NCBI RefSeq assembly: GCF_021538895.1
Contig: NZ_JADDRL010000027.1
Location: 1 to 64,000 of the forward strand
DNA from: Streptomyces olivochromogenes
GTDB taxonomy: Bacteria; Actinomycetota; Actinomycetes; Streptomycetales; Streptomycetaceae
Length of the DNA: 64,000 nt
Direction: 5' to 3'
Part shown: in pieces, positions 1-8,395 of the stretch
Layout of the letters: every line of letters begins with the position of its first letter
How positions within the stretch are numbered: the stretch's first letter is position 1
Notes under the pieces: generated by a model
What the model was told of the DNA's origin: nothing
The model's input: the letters and a program-made list of their open reading frames with translations, nothing else
Databases searched by the model: none
Program-made: the position numbers and the translations under genes

Positions 1-83
1 AGACATAAGGGATTTGAGGTTCTTACGGAACGCTGACGCCGGTGTTCCTATGGAGACGCCCGAACTCATCCCGACAGGAGTTC

Positions 84-995
84 TTACTCCGTCACGACCG
101 GCGGCAGCGGTTCACAGGCCGCGTGCCAGGCAGGGGGGAGCGCGGCGACGCCTTTGCGCGCGGCGATCACCCCGCCCGCGATGGCGCAGGTGGTGTCGAT
201 GTCGCCGCGCCCGGCGACCGTGACCCACAGGCCCTCGTGCAGGTCGTCGAGGTGCCCCGCCGCGCACCACAGGGCGTACGGGACGGTGTCGGGCCCTGAC
301 ATCCGGTAGCCGGAGCCCAGGACCTCCGCGGCGTGCCGGACCGAGGTGCGCTCCGGCATCCGGGCCGCGATCCGCACTCCCGACCGGACGTCGCTGTCGG
401 GGAGTCGTTCGGCGACCGCCTGAAGGAAGTCCGACCTGGCCGGGGCGAGCCCGCCCCGGCTGCGGGTGGCCAGCGCCGCGGCGAGGGCGACCGCCGCCGC
501 TCCGGCGAGCGCCTCCGGGTGATGGTGCGAGACCGCGCCCTGGCGGGCGGCCTGCTCGGCGACCGCATCGAGGTCGGCGGAGTGCCAGGCGCCGAGCGGG
601 GCGGCGCGCATGGCTGCGCCGTTGCCCCAGGAGCCTTGGCCGCCGAACTGTCCGGCGACCACCTCCTGCCAGGGCTCGCCCGCGCCGATCCGGCGAAGCA
701 CGTCATGCATCGAGGCTCCGTACCCGCGGTGCGTGTCGTCGGCGTAGGCGGCCGCGAAGCGTAGGGCGAGGCGGTCCTGGTCGACGGTGCCGGCACCCTC
801 GGCGAGTTCCCGGACGAGCACGAGCGCCTGGGCGGTGTCGTCACTCCACCGCCACAGCGGTTCCGGGGGCAGCGTCCGCGTCTCAAGGCTTGCCAGACCG
901 TCCCGGCGCAGGATGCCGAACCAACGGTCACCGAAGGCGTCGCCGAACGCGAGCCCGTACAACGAATCCAGCACAGCAGTGGGCACGGTGATCAC
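84..995 (-). CDS. ADP-ribosylglycohydrolase family protein
   Basis: Predicted cytosolic hydrolase of about 303 aa that would remove ADP-ribose from proteins or small molecules using a binuclear Mg centre. Family signatures are visible: GLAFGDAFGDRW near residue 14, WSDDTAQ near 50, GNGAAMRAAPLG near 124 and GRGDIDTTCAIAGG near 263. The last carries the C-terminal aspartates expected to bind metal. Length is normal for the family. The start is a GTG at 995 with no convincing Shine-Dalgarno (SD) sequence; a GTG three codons inside is an alternative. It is divergent from the HAD gene at 1104. The substrate cannot be told from sequence. Confidence 0.88.
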   Translation of the reverse strand: MITVPTAVLDSLYGLAFGDAFGDRWFGILRRDGLASLETRTLPPEPLWRWSDDTAQALVLVRELAEGAGTVDQDRLALRFAAAYADDTHRGYGASMHDVLRRIGAGEPWQEVVAGQFGGQGSWGNGAAMRAAPLGAWHSADLDAVAEQAARQGAVSHHHPEALAGAAAVALAAALATRSRGGLAPARSDFLQAVAERLPDSDVRSGVRIAARMPERTSVRHAAEVLGSGYRMSGPDTVPYALWCAAGHLDDLHEGLWVTVAGRGDIDTTCAIAGGVIAARKGVAALPPAWHAACEPLPPVVTE

Positions 996-1103
996 GGGGA
1001 CAGTTTCGCAGCGCGACGGCGCTTCTGCGCTCGGTTTTTGGAGCGGACAGGCCTAGCGGTCCCGCCTATACCTGCGCAGAGCACCGCCTGACATGATCCA
1101 CTG

Positions 1104-1838
1104 GTGACTGGTGAAACCGCAGAGCCCGACCGCACGAAGTACGTCCTGTTCGATGTCGACGGCACGTTGATCGACGCGGTGAGCAACCAGCGCCGGGTCT
1201 GGGCAGCCTGGGCGGAGCGGTACGGGAGGGATGCCGACGAGGTCTACCAAGTGGCTCTGCGGACACGGCCGTTGGAGACGTTCACGCAGGTGGCTGCGGA
1301 CCAGGATCCGACCGAGTGCCTGGCCACGCTGCACGAGTTGGAGGACGAGGACGTCCGGTCCGGCGTCTACGCGGCTTTCGACGGCGCCTCGGAGCTGCTG
1401 CGCGGCCTGCCATCCGGGTCCTGGGCGCTGGTGACCTCGAACTACGAGCACCGGGTGCGCGGCCGCTTCCTACGAACGGGCTTGCCGATGCCGAGCGTGA
1501 TCGTGGACGCGGCCGCTGTCGAGGAGGGCAAGCCCTCTCCTGTCCCGTATCTGCAGGCCGCTGCACGGCTCGGTGCCGCGCCGGAGGACTGCCTGGTCAT
1601 CGAGGACGCCCCGTCCGGCGTACAGTCCGGGTTGCGCAGCGGGATGACAGTGTGGGGCGTGAACGCCGCCGTCGCGGTGGAGGGCGTGCATCGTCACTTC
1701 GTCAGTCTGCGCGAGGCGGTTCCGCACATCCTGGCCTTCGCGTCCGGCCGTCGTGGGAACGCCGCCGCCACCGTCAGCAAGGCGAAGGCCACGGCGAAGC
1801 CCAGCATGGTGAACACGCCCCGGGGCCAGAAGATGTGA
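1104..1838 (+). CDS. HAD-superfamily phosphatase, beta-phosphoglucomutase/phosphoglycolate-phosphatase type
   Basis: Haloacid-dehalogenase hydrolase of 244 aa with motif I FDVDGTLID near residue 14 (nucleophile and general-acid Asp), a helical cap, motif II around LVTSNYE, Lys in EEGKPSPVPY, and motif IV VIEDAPSGVQSG. It probably removes phosphate from a sugar phosphate or phosphoglycolate-like substrate. The start is GTG at 1104. The recognisable domain ends near residue 205. The last ~35 residues are basic, low in complexity, and antisense to the end of the convergent membrane-protein gene, so the natural stop has probably been lost or moved. Confidence 0.86.
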   Translation: MTGETAEPDRTKYVLFDVDGTLIDAVSNQRRVWAAWAERYGRDADEVYQVALRTRPLETFTQVAADQDPTECLATLHELEDEDVRSGVYAAFDGASELLRGLPSGSWALVTSNYEHRVRGRFLRTGLPMPSVIVDAAAVEEGKPSPVPYLQAAARLGAAPEDCLVIEDAPSGVQSGLRSGMTVWGVNAAVAVEGVHRHFVSLREAVPHILAFASGRRGNAAATVSKAKATAKPSMVNTPRGQKM

Positions 1839-2332
1839 CTGTCGACGAATGACCAGCAGGCGGCGAGCAGCACCAGCGCACCCGGCAGTATCCGTACCCC
1901 GTGCCGCCGCAAGAGCACCACGCACGCGGCGAGAGCGGCGACGGTCAGTCCGTACACCCCCGCCCGCCCGAGCTCGTCGCCGGTCGTGAACAGCAGCCCG
2001 GCCGCCCCGTGGACGCCGTGGCCCACCACGGTGCCCGCGGAGATCCCGGCAACCGCGTCGAGCCCGGAGTAGTAGACGGCGTAGCAGAGGCACCCGGCCC
2101 AGGCAAGGACCGTCAAGGCCCCCTCGGCGTCGCGGTGCGGTCTGCCCCACAGCGGCACCACCAGGCCCAGGGCGATGAAGGGGAACACGGCCAGCAGGGC
2201 TATGTGCAGTCCGGCCCACTGGCCCGCCGTCGCCGCCGTCAGGTGCCGGGGGTGCACCAGACCGGCGACGGCCAGCACCAGCGGAGCGGCTGTCACCATG
2301 GCTGTCGTACGAAGAACTCCGAGGTTTCGCAT
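1694..2332 (-). CDS. DUF998-like multi-pass membrane protein
   Basis: Integral membrane protein of about 212 aa with five to six hydrophobic segments. It begins with an N-terminal segment after MRNLGVLRTTAMV and includes a Trp/His-containing stretch near the end (ACWSFVDSHIFWPRG). I chose the ATG at 2332 because the 20 residues upstream of it are not membrane-like. No catalytic motif is visible and the function is unknown; DUF998 is a weak guess from topology. Two CGTAAGAC direct repeats lie 51-69 nt upstream. The 3' end overlaps the convergent HAD gene by 145 nt. Confidence 0.7.
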   Translation of the reverse strand: MRNLGVLRTTAMVTAAPLVLAVAGLVHPRHLTAATAGQWAGLHIALLAVFPFIALGLVVPLWGRPHRDAEGALTVLAWAGCLCYAVYYSGLDAVAGISAGTVVGHGVHGAAGLLFTTGDELGRAGVYGLTVAALAACVVLLRRHGVRILPGALVLLAACWSFVDSHIFWPRGVFTMLGFAVAFALLTVAAAFPRRPDAKARMCGTASRRLTK

Positions 2333-2382
2333 CCGGTCACCGTAGGAGGTCGGTCCGCTGCGCAGCGCCGCTGCCGGCAACG

Positions 2383-2401
2383 CGTAAGACACCCGTAAGA
2401 C
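2383..2401. repeat. Tandem CGTAAGAC direct repeat, 11-bp period
   Basis: CGTAAGAC occurs at 2383-2390 and 2394-2401, exactly 11 bp apart, just upstream of the membrane-protein gene. The reverse complement, GTCTTACG, occurs at 4021-4028 upstream of the molybdopterin oxidoreductase gene. An AT-containing 8-mer is unlikely three times in 1.7 kb of this composition, so a shared regulator or ECF promoter element is possible. Confidence 0.4.
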
Positions 2402-2429
2402 GGCGGATCGGGATGTGCCCCGGCCTTGC

Positions 2430-2843
2430 TCACGACGGTGGCCGCCGACCGCGGGCGAATCTCCGCACGGCCATCGCCAGCACCGTCACCATGGCCACAG
2501 TCACCAGTGCGATCAACCAGTTGCGCGGATAATCCAGCGGCAGCACCGACGAGTTGGCCCGCGGCCCCGGCCGCAGCAACACCGGCAGCGCCACCACGGT
2601 CAACGCACCCGCGACCACCAAGGCCCCTCGCACCGGCCCGCGCAGACCAGCGCGCACACCGCCGCGCACCAGGAGCAGCCCCACCAGCAGCACCAACGGT
2701 GCGATCAACGCGTCGTGCAGCACCACTGCCCCGCCCAACCAGACCAGCACGCCGGTCAGGTCACGGACGTCCATCAGCAGGGACACACCGACGCCCATGA
2801 GCGCCAGGCCGCCCGCACCCGCGAGGAAGCGCGTCACCTTCAT
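2430..2843 (-). CDS. Small four-helix membrane protein coupled to molybdopterin oxidoreductase
   Basis: A 137-aa protein with four predicted membrane helices, roughly residues 5-25, 28-50, 65-85 and 108-128, and a basic C-terminus (VRRFARGRRPPS). The ATG at 2843 overlaps the TGA of the upstream oxidoreductase gene (ATGA), so translation is probably coupled. It may be a membrane partner or anchor of that enzyme. No heme-ligand pattern is obvious and I do not recognise a named family. Confidence 0.78.
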   Translation of the reverse strand: MKVTRFLAGAGGLALMGVGVSLLMDVRDLTGVLVWLGGAVVLHDALIAPLVLLVGLLLVRGGVRAGLRGPVRGALVVAGALTVVALPVLLRPGPRANSSVLPLDYPRNWLIALVTVAMVTVLAMAVRRFARGRRPPS

Positions 2844-3985
2844 GCCAGCACCTCCAGACGGCCCACCCACTTGGTCTGCAGTACACCGGGACGGTTGGGG
2901 GCGATGAGCCGTGCCGGGTAGCCGTGGTCGGGAGCCAGTTCCTCGCCGTTCAGGCGCAGGGCGAGCAGGGTCAGGGGATCTCGGGCGTGCTCGTGTCCCA
3001 TCTCCGACACCCGGTATCCGCCGCGCAGTTGCAGTGACACCACCCTCACCCGCGCCTGCGCCGGCGCGTCGGCCCGCTCCAGCAGGTCCACGACCCGCAC
3101 GCCGGTCCAGTGCGCGGACTTGCTCCAGCCCTCCACACAGGCGATGGGCAGATCCACCTCGTGCTGAGGCAGCGCACGCAGTTCTTCCAGCGTCAGGGTG
3201 TACGGTCGCGGCCCGGCCACCACCAGGCGGTACTCCTCGTCCGCGATCCGGCCGACCCCGGCGGCCGCGGCGGTCCGGTTGACGGGCAGGGCCTGCGGGC
3301 CGTGGTCCGGATGGCGAGGCGCCAGCAGGACCAGGTCCTTCAGAGGAGTGAAGGACTGGCCGACCGTGGTGAGGGTGACGGCACCCACGGCCGCACCCAC
3401 CGCGGTGAGCAGCGAACGACGTTCCGGGCCGTCCTGCGACGGCAGAGCGAGCGTCCCGGGCGACCGCCGGCTCCAATGCGTACGAATCTCGGGCGCCTTG
3501 ACCGCGATGTGCAGGAACAGCGCCCCGACCACCAGCCACGCCACCGCGTAGTGCACCGGCACGAACGAGAACGGCCACGGATACCACTGGGCCGTGTTCA
3601 GCAGACCGGTCGCCAACTCGAAGCCGGCCCCGGCGACGAGCACCGCGACCGACAACCGCTCCAGCGCGTGCCGCACCGACCGCACTGGCGGCCACTCGAA
3701 CAGGCGCGGATACACGGTCCACAACTTGGCCAGCAGCAGCGGAATCGCCGCGATGCCGGAGGCGACATGCAGGCCTTGAGAGACCCGATAGCCCCATGCC
3801 GGACGGCTGGGAATGTGGTTGGCCAGCCAGTCCGGCGGATGTTGCATGAAGTGACTGATCAGACCGGTGAGGAAGCAGACGGCGAAGGCCGCCCCCAGCC
3901 ACCGGCCGATCGAGGTCGCCGTGCGGGCGTCATGCAGCCTGCCCTTGAACACCGGCGGAGAGACACGCAGTTTCATGCTCTCCAT
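2840..3985 (-). CDS. Membrane-anchored molybdopterin-dependent oxidoreductase, sulfite-oxidase fold
   Basis: About 381 aa. The N-terminal half has four membrane helices with His residues (SHFMQHPP, GLHVASG, HYAVAWL, LHIAVKAPE), resembling a cytochrome-b-type membrane domain. The C-terminal half is an Oxidored_molyb domain with LPIACVEGWSKSAHWTGV, where the Cys would coordinate Mo, and YPARLIAPNRPG and KWVGRLE near the end, as in YedY/sulfite-oxidase proteins. It probably performs an extracytoplasmic reduction or oxidation with electrons passing through the membrane part. Start is ATG 3985; ATG 3976 is an alternative. It is coupled to the small membrane gene downstream and divergent from a sigma-like gene. 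Confidence 0.85.
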   Translation of the reverse strand: MESMKLRVSPPVFKGRLHDARTATSIGRWLGAAFAVCFLTGLISHFMQHPPDWLANHIPSRPAWGYRVSQGLHVASGIAAIPLLLAKLWTVYPRLFEWPPVRSVRHALERLSVAVLVAGAGFELATGLLNTAQWYPWPFSFVPVHYAVAWLVVGALFLHIAVKAPEIRTHWSRRSPGTLALPSQDGPERRSLLTAVGAAVGAVTLTTVGQSFTPLKDLVLLAPRHPDHGPQALPVNRTAAAAGVGRIADEEYRLVVAGPRPYTLTLEELRALPQHEVDLPIACVEGWSKSAHWTGVRVVDLLERADAPAQARVRVVSLQLRGGYRVSEMGHEHARDPLTLLALRLNGEELAPDHGYPARLIAPNRPGVLQTKWVGRLEVLA

Positions 3986-4263
3986 CCCACTCGGCAGGAG
4001 GCCGTTCCGGAACATTTGAAGTCTTACGGAGCGGGGACGTCTGCAGACCGACGCCGTCACCTGCCCACCGCAACGGGCGAGGACGGTTACAGGACAGACC
4101 ACAACCTCAAGGATTCCTTAAGCAAGCCATAAGCGTGGTCGCCTGACCATACGTTACTAAGGGTTACAGCGCGTCGCCTGAGTAGCATGCTCATGGCTTG
4201 ATCCCATAAGGACCGGGCCGATACCGCTGCGATTGCCCTCTCCCTTCAAGGAGACCTAAACGT

Positions 4264-4410
4264 ATGTGTGACAACACATTTCACCTTCCAGAGCGGCCGC
4301 TTCATCCCCTGACTTCATGCCCGAATGAAATACCGGAACGTCCTGGGACCAACCGATCGAAACGAGCGACAGCGACTGTCACCGGCCCACGACTGCAGCC
4401 CGCGGCATGA
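4264..4410 (+). CDS. Candidate 48-aa leader-like ORF upstream of sigma region-4 gene
   Basis: Short ORF MCDNTFHLPERP...RLQPAA with a strong SD (AAGGAG, 4248-4253) ten bases before the ATG. Its TGA overlaps the ATG of the next gene, the arrangement typical of translational coupling. I recognise no domain, and it does not look like a frameshifted sigma region 2. It could be a genuine microprotein, a leader controlling the next gene, or chance. Confidence 0.4.
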   Translation: MCDNTFHLPERPLHPLTSCPNEIPERPGTNRSKRATATVTGPRLQPAA

Positions 4411-4655
4411 TGATCCACGGCTCTGCCTACCGCAGGCAGGCGACCACGGCGATCACAGAGGCCCTGGCCGGTCTGCCTCCCACGTACCGCGAGGCCATCG
4501 TTGAGTCCTACGCGGCTGGACGCACCACCCGCCAGACGGCAGAGGCGCTGGGCCTCCCGCACGACACCGTGAAGTCGCGGATATACCACGGACTACGGCA
4601 TCTCAGGCAAATACTGCAGGAGCAGGGATGGCCCGATAAGGCGCCGGGCCAGTAA
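4407..4655 (+). CDS. Sigma-70 region 4-only DNA-binding protein (ECF sigma remnant)
   Basis: 82 aa comprising almost only an ECF region 4: ALAGLPPTYREAIVESY, then the HTH TRQTAEALGLPHDTVKSR and RIYHGLRHLRQIL. Region 2, which contacts core polymerase and the -10 element, is absent. Upstream in the same frame there is a stop at 4326-4328 and no region-2 pattern. It may be a truncated sigma factor, or a free-standing region-4 HTH regulator. ECF genes next to molybdopterin oxidoreductases and membrane proteins are common in actinobacteria, so the location fits a former or modified sigma system. Confidence 0.65.
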   Translation: MMIHGSAYRRQATTAITEALAGLPPTYREAIVESYAAGRTTRQTAEALGLPHDTVKSRIYHGLRHLRQILQEQGWPDKAPGQ

Positions 4656-4763
4656 CGAACTTGAGAGCAGGCGCAGCCAAGGGCACGCATCGCTAAAGCT
4701 GTCGGCGAGACAGCCCGAGCGATGGACGCCTGTCCTGGGCTGTTCAGGAAAGCAATCTTTGGA

Positions 4764-5564
4764 ATGAATCAATCAAGGCCTGCGCACGGTGTCGCTTCAG
4801 AGCCATATACACGCTTCGTCCGTCCGGTACTTCAGCACCAAGTGGCGGATGTGCCACAGGCTCGGCTCTTCGACGAGCAGAAGGCCGCGGCCGAGACCAC
4901 GACCGGTTCGCCGGTCCTGGAAAGGCCGGCGGTGCACCCCCGACCCAAACACGGACACAGGCCCGGGCGCAGGCGGCATCGCCGTCGCCGCGCGGCAAAG
5001 TGGAACCGGTCGACCCTGCTGTACTCAGAGGCTCTAGGAGTCGGTCTGCTGGCGGCGGCAGCGTTGACCGCGGCGCTGAGCAGTGGCTGCACGAACGGCC
5101 CTCCGGCCACTCAGGGAAGGGCGCCGATTGCGGGTCCCACCGGCATGAGGCAGCCGTCGGCCTCGTCGGCGCCTGCGAACACTCCCTCCATGCCGCCGAC
5201 CCAACCCGCACCGGTTTCTTCCACACCCAGCAGACAGCCGACGCCGGCATCCACGTCCTCCAGCCAGCCGCTCTCAACCCACTGCCACAACTCCCCTTCC
5301 CGTTGCACCCACTCGCTCACCCGAGGCGACACCGGCCCTGACGTCACATGCCTCCAGCAATTCCTGCACGGCCAAGGTTTCACGTACGTCTCCGCCACCG
5401 GCCTCTTCGACGACGCAACCCTCCGTGGAGTCACCCAGTACCAGCACGACCGCAGCATCACCGGCGATCCCCGGGGCGTGTTCGGCCCGGCAACCCGCGC
5501 ATCCTCGGAGACCGCTCAACGCTCAACGGCGCAGGCGGGAGGGTTTGTTGAAGCGCGCTCGTAA
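4764..5564 (+). CDS. Membrane-anchored peptidoglycan-binding domain protein
   Basis: About 266 aa. The basic N-terminal cytosolic part (GHRPGRRRHRRRRAA) is followed by one membrane helix (ALGVGLLAAAALTAALSSG) with a Cys just after it, then a Pro/Ser/Thr-rich linker. A C-terminal PG_binding_1 domain starts at LTRGDTGPDVTCLQQFL and continues to GVFGPATRASS. It is predicted to sit in the cytoplasmic membrane with the domain contacting peptidoglycan. Start ATG 4764 is preferred (AGGAAAG upstream); an ATG at 4722 is possible. It lies just downstream of the sigma region-4 gene and may belong to the same unit. Confidence 0.75.
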   Translation: MNQSRPAHGVASEPYTRFVRPVLQHQVADVPQARLFDEQKAAAETTTGSPVLERPAVHPRPKHGHRPGRRRHRRRRAAKWNRSTLLYSEALGVGLLAAAALTAALSSGCTNGPPATQGRAPIAGPTGMRQPSASSAPANTPSMPPTQPAPVSSTPSRQPTPASTSSSQPLSTHCHNSPSRCTHSLTRGDTGPDVTCLQQFLHGQGFTYVSATGLFDDATLRGVTQYQHDRSITGDPRGVFGPATRASSETAQRSTAQAGGFVEARS

Positions 5565-5928
5565 GGTAGCTCGGCCACTCGGCCAGCAGCGATAGGCGGC
5601 CGCAGGCGGGGCGAGGCGTTCCCGGACAAGGGCATCCACGGCTCGATGCCGAGCATGTCGAACTGGCGGCTAGCAGGCGTGTCGTACGAGCGCTGACAAA
5701 CGTCAGAGGGCGGGCCTGCCGGGGCACAGCGGTTAGCAACAAGGGCGAGTCCAACAACGGGTTCTCTCACTGGCTGGCTTCGGTGGCCACGACGTGTTGG
5801 TCAAAGGCGACCCCGACTGCCTGCGGTCCCGTCACGTGGGGAAGGTGTCGGTCTGCCCGAAGACCGACTGTGCCGTTCCACACGATCTCAATCGCCTGTC
5901 GTGCGGCGGACCTGGCAGAGTGTCCGGC
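5565..5928. other. Intergenic stretch, possibly degenerate transposase remnant
   Basis: No gene with a plausible start and length is seen here. On the minus strand around 5600-5700 a short frame reads RSYDTPASRQFDMLGIEPWMP, which loosely resembles a late segment of DDE transposases. This is too short and too weak to call an insertion sequence. Confidence 0.25.
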
Positions 5929-6531
5929 ATGAGTTCCCGGCCCGCGCGTCCCGAACAGGCCCGTCACCACGACCATGGCACGTGGCTTGTCCGGTTCACC
6001 AGTCGGGTGCTCGTGGTCTGCGCGAGGTGCGGTGGCCGTGCGCTCGTTGTGCCGCGGCCCGGTCTCGCATCGCCGAAGTACTTCAGTGAACTGCTCTTCC
6101 AGCCCCGCCATCTCAGCTGCGCCGGCTGCGGCGCGGTGGCGGACTGGACTGCCGAGCAGCGGGGCGCCGGCCTGGTCGGCGCCGTGGTCGGCGGCACCGA
6201 AGACCCCTTCTTCCGGCGGCCGCTCTGGCTTCAGACCCACTGTGCCGGACGGATCCTGTGGGCCTACGACGACGAGCACGTCGACGCCCTCGCCGCCTAC
6301 GTGGGCGCCCGGCTGCGTGAGCGGCACGCCTCCCCCACCATGTCGATGTTCGCCCGGCTGCCCGCCTGGATGAAGTCCGCTCGCCACCGCGACCAAGTGC
6401 TGGCCGGCCTGTCAACCCTCCGGGCCCTGGCCCGACGCTCGGCCCCGACCGACCGTTCCGACGCGGCCCATGAACGCGGCGACCGCCCGCGGCACCACGG
6501 CAGCATCCTCTTCCGCGGCGGCGCCTACTAG
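5929..6531 (+). CDS. Zinc-ribbon-like hypothetical protein
   Basis: About 200 aa starting at MSSRPARPEQ. Two CxxC pairs (CARCGG near residue 33 and CAGCGAV near 71) could form a treble-clef or zinc-ribbon site. The rest includes a conserved-looking PFFRRPLWLQTHC segment and a basic C-terminal tail. The track upstream of 5929 is unlike protein, so the internal ATG is preferred. No enzymatic motif is recognised; a nucleic-acid-binding or structural role is possible but unproven. Confidence 0.62.
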   Translation: MSSRPARPEQARHHDHGTWLVRFTSRVLVVCARCGGRALVVPRPGLASPKYFSELLFQPRHLSCAGCGAVADWTAEQRGAGLVGAVVGGTEDPFFRRPLWLQTHCAGRILWAYDDEHVDALAAYVGARLRERHASPTMSMFARLPAWMKSARHRDQVLAGLSTLRALARRSAPTDRSDAAHERGDRPRHHGSILFRGGAY

Positions 6532-6659
6532 GGACGCGTATCGGCGATCATGCGTCAAGTCGGTTGAACCTTCCGCTCTCTCGCAGGCACAGCACACCTG
6601 CACCCCCTTCATCCCGCCGGGCGGCATCTGTCTCGGCCAAGCACAGAGGAACTTCTACC

Positions 6660-7643
6660 GTGGATCCCGACGTCACCGGGGCTTGTTCGCCTCGGACGCT
6701 GATCGAGCAGGTCCCGGCATTCGCCGACCATGCCCGCCCTGCCACGCTGCTCCGCCCGTCCGTCGGCACCCCCGGCCCGTACGAGAGCTCCGTCGGCGGC
6801 CCGCTTCTGTGGCCGTCCGACGAGACATGGCCCGTGTGCCGGGCTCCTCATCTGGTGCAGAAGCGGGACAAGTTGTCGGAGCGCGACCAGGAGCTTTTGC
6901 AGGACATCGACAGCAGGATGAATGCGCGCCGGCAGGCGCGCGGTGGCGCGTACGAAGTCACCGCGGAGGACGCAGAAACCCAGAGGCGCATCATGGACGG
7001 CGCCGGCGCTCTCGACATGACTACCTGGGAACGGATCCGGACGGTTTCGGAGCCCCACGCCACGCCGCCACCCATGATTTCGGTGCTTCAGCTGTACTCC
7101 CGGGACGTCCCCAACCTCCCCTTTCCCACCGGCACGGACCTGCTCCAGTTGCTGTGGTGCCCCGACGACCATGCCGAGCCGCAGGGCCAGCACCGCTACT
7201 GGGGGCCGAATATCGAGGTCAGGTTCCGGTCCGCTGCCGGGGTCACCGAGATCCTGGATCCGCCCCCGCCCCTTCCGCACGAGGTGAAGAACGGCTACGT
7301 CCCCCACCCCTGCGTCCTGAACCCCGTCGACGTCATTGACTTGCCCGACCAGGACGAACTCCCCGAGGACCTCGTCGAGACGGCCGAGACCTGGGCGGAA
7401 GAACAGGGCGTCGAATACGCCCGTACCCTCGCCACCCTCCCCGGGTGGAAGGCCGGCGGCTGGCCGAGTTGGCACCTCACCGACCTCGTACCGATCGACT
7501 GCTCCTGCGGCTCGCGGATGCGCCTGCATCTCACCCTCGACAGCGGCGGCGCCCCGGGACTCAACGTGGGCCGCTTCGGTGAACTCCGCGTGTTCACTTG
7601 CCCGTCGGACGACTCCCACCCTGTCCGCCTCAACATTCAGTAG
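6660..7643 (+). CDS. DUF1963-like hypothetical protein
   Basis: A 327-aa soluble protein. GTG at 6660 is the preferred start because AGAGGA lies nine bases upstream; longer starts have no SD. Segments such as GGPLLWPSDETWPVC, ISVLQLYSRDVPNLPFP and LLQLLWCPDDH are typical of the YwqG/DUF1963 family, whose members adopt a beta-rich fold of unknown function. C-terminal Cys residues (DCSCGSRMRLHL and FTCPSDDSH) could bind metal. The gene is single, on the plus strand. Confidence 0.72.
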   Translation: MDPDVTGACSPRTLIEQVPAFADHARPATLLRPSVGTPGPYESSVGGPLLWPSDETWPVCRAPHLVQKRDKLSERDQELLQDIDSRMNARRQARGGAYEVTAEDAETQRRIMDGAGALDMTTWERIRTVSEPHATPPPMISVLQLYSRDVPNLPFPTGTDLLQLLWCPDDHAEPQGQHRYWGPNIEVRFRSAAGVTEILDPPPPLPHEVKNGYVPHPCVLNPVDVIDLPDQDELPEDLVETAETWAEEQGVEYARTLATLPGWKAGGWPSWHLTDLVPIDCSCGSRMRLHLTLDSGGAPGLNVGRFGELRVFTCPSDDSHPVRLNIQ

Positions 7644-7863
7644 GCCGCCGGTGCCGTACTCCGTTCGTGGGTGTTGTCTGAACACGGCACCTGTGTGGTG
7701 CTGACCGCTCCCGACCTCGCGGTGCAAGCCACCAGGGTCCGACGAGACACCGGCCCGGGATGTCAGCCTGTCGCGCCGCCTCACATTCCGGCGGGTTGTC
7801 TCGTCGTACTCCTCGGAGGGTCACACGATCCAGGAATGCCCGAGCGACGTATGAAGGAGACCG

Positions 7864-8322
7864 ATGAGCGACTTTGGGACCATCGCCGACCGCATCGAGA
7901 TCGAGGCACTGCGCGGCGAATTCACCGACGCCGTGATGATGCGTGACTACGACCGCCTCACGTCACTGTTCACCGACGACTGCGTGTGGCGGATCCCCGA
8001 AGCCAAGTTGGAGTTCACCAGCCGGGAACAGATCCGCGCCGGGGTCGAGCGGCTGCAGGCGCAGTGGGAGTACTTCGTGCAGACCGCGCACCCGGGCACG
8101 ATCCGGCTCGACGGGGACACCGCATCCGGCCGTGCCTACATCCAGGAGCTCGGACGCTTCCGCGACGGCACGTCGGGACTGAACTACGCCCTGTACCACG
8201 ACCGCTACCAACGCACCCCGGACGGCTGGAAGTTCACGGAGCGCAGCTACGAGATCCGCTACCTCGACACCACGCCATTGGCAGGCTCGGGTTCGTCGCC
8301 GGACCCTGCGGGGGCGTCCTGA
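7864..8322 (+). CDS. NTF2-like / SnoaL-like protein
   Basis: A 152-aa protein with the alpha+beta cone pattern of the SnoaL/NTF2 superfamily: IEALRGEFTDAVMMRDYDRLTSLF, DDCVWRIPE, and a C-terminal YHDRYQRTPDGWKFTERSYEIRYLD. Such proteins are small-molecule isomerases, dehydratases or ligand-binding proteins; the substrate is unknown. The SD AAGGAG precedes the ATG closely. The FMN reductase begins 73 nt downstream, so the two may be co-transcribed. Confidence 0.82.
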   Translation: MSDFGTIADRIEIEALRGEFTDAVMMRDYDRLTSLFTDDCVWRIPEAKLEFTSREQIRAGVERLQAQWEYFVQTAHPGTIRLDGDTASGRAYIQELGRFRDGTSGLNYALYHDRYQRTPDGWKFTERSYEIRYLDTTPLAGSGSSPDPAGAS

Positions 8323-8368
8323 CCGTGGAAGCCCCGATCCGCAAAGCGCGGCTTCAGCGCACCAGCAC

Positions 8369-8388
8369 CGGAACAGGAACAGGAACAG
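8369..8388 (+). repeat. GAACAG hexamer repeat in ribosome-binding region
   Basis: Three perfect copies of GAACAG (8371-8388) abut the AGGAG SD (8387-8391) of the next gene. Slippage in the repeat would change leader length but keep the proximal SD. Confidence 0.6.
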
Positions 8389-8395
8389 GAGAACT

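Noticed and set aside
5600..5760. Insertion sequence remnant
   Set aside because: The YDTPASRQ-like fragment is too short and lacks inverted repeats, so it is not called as an IS.
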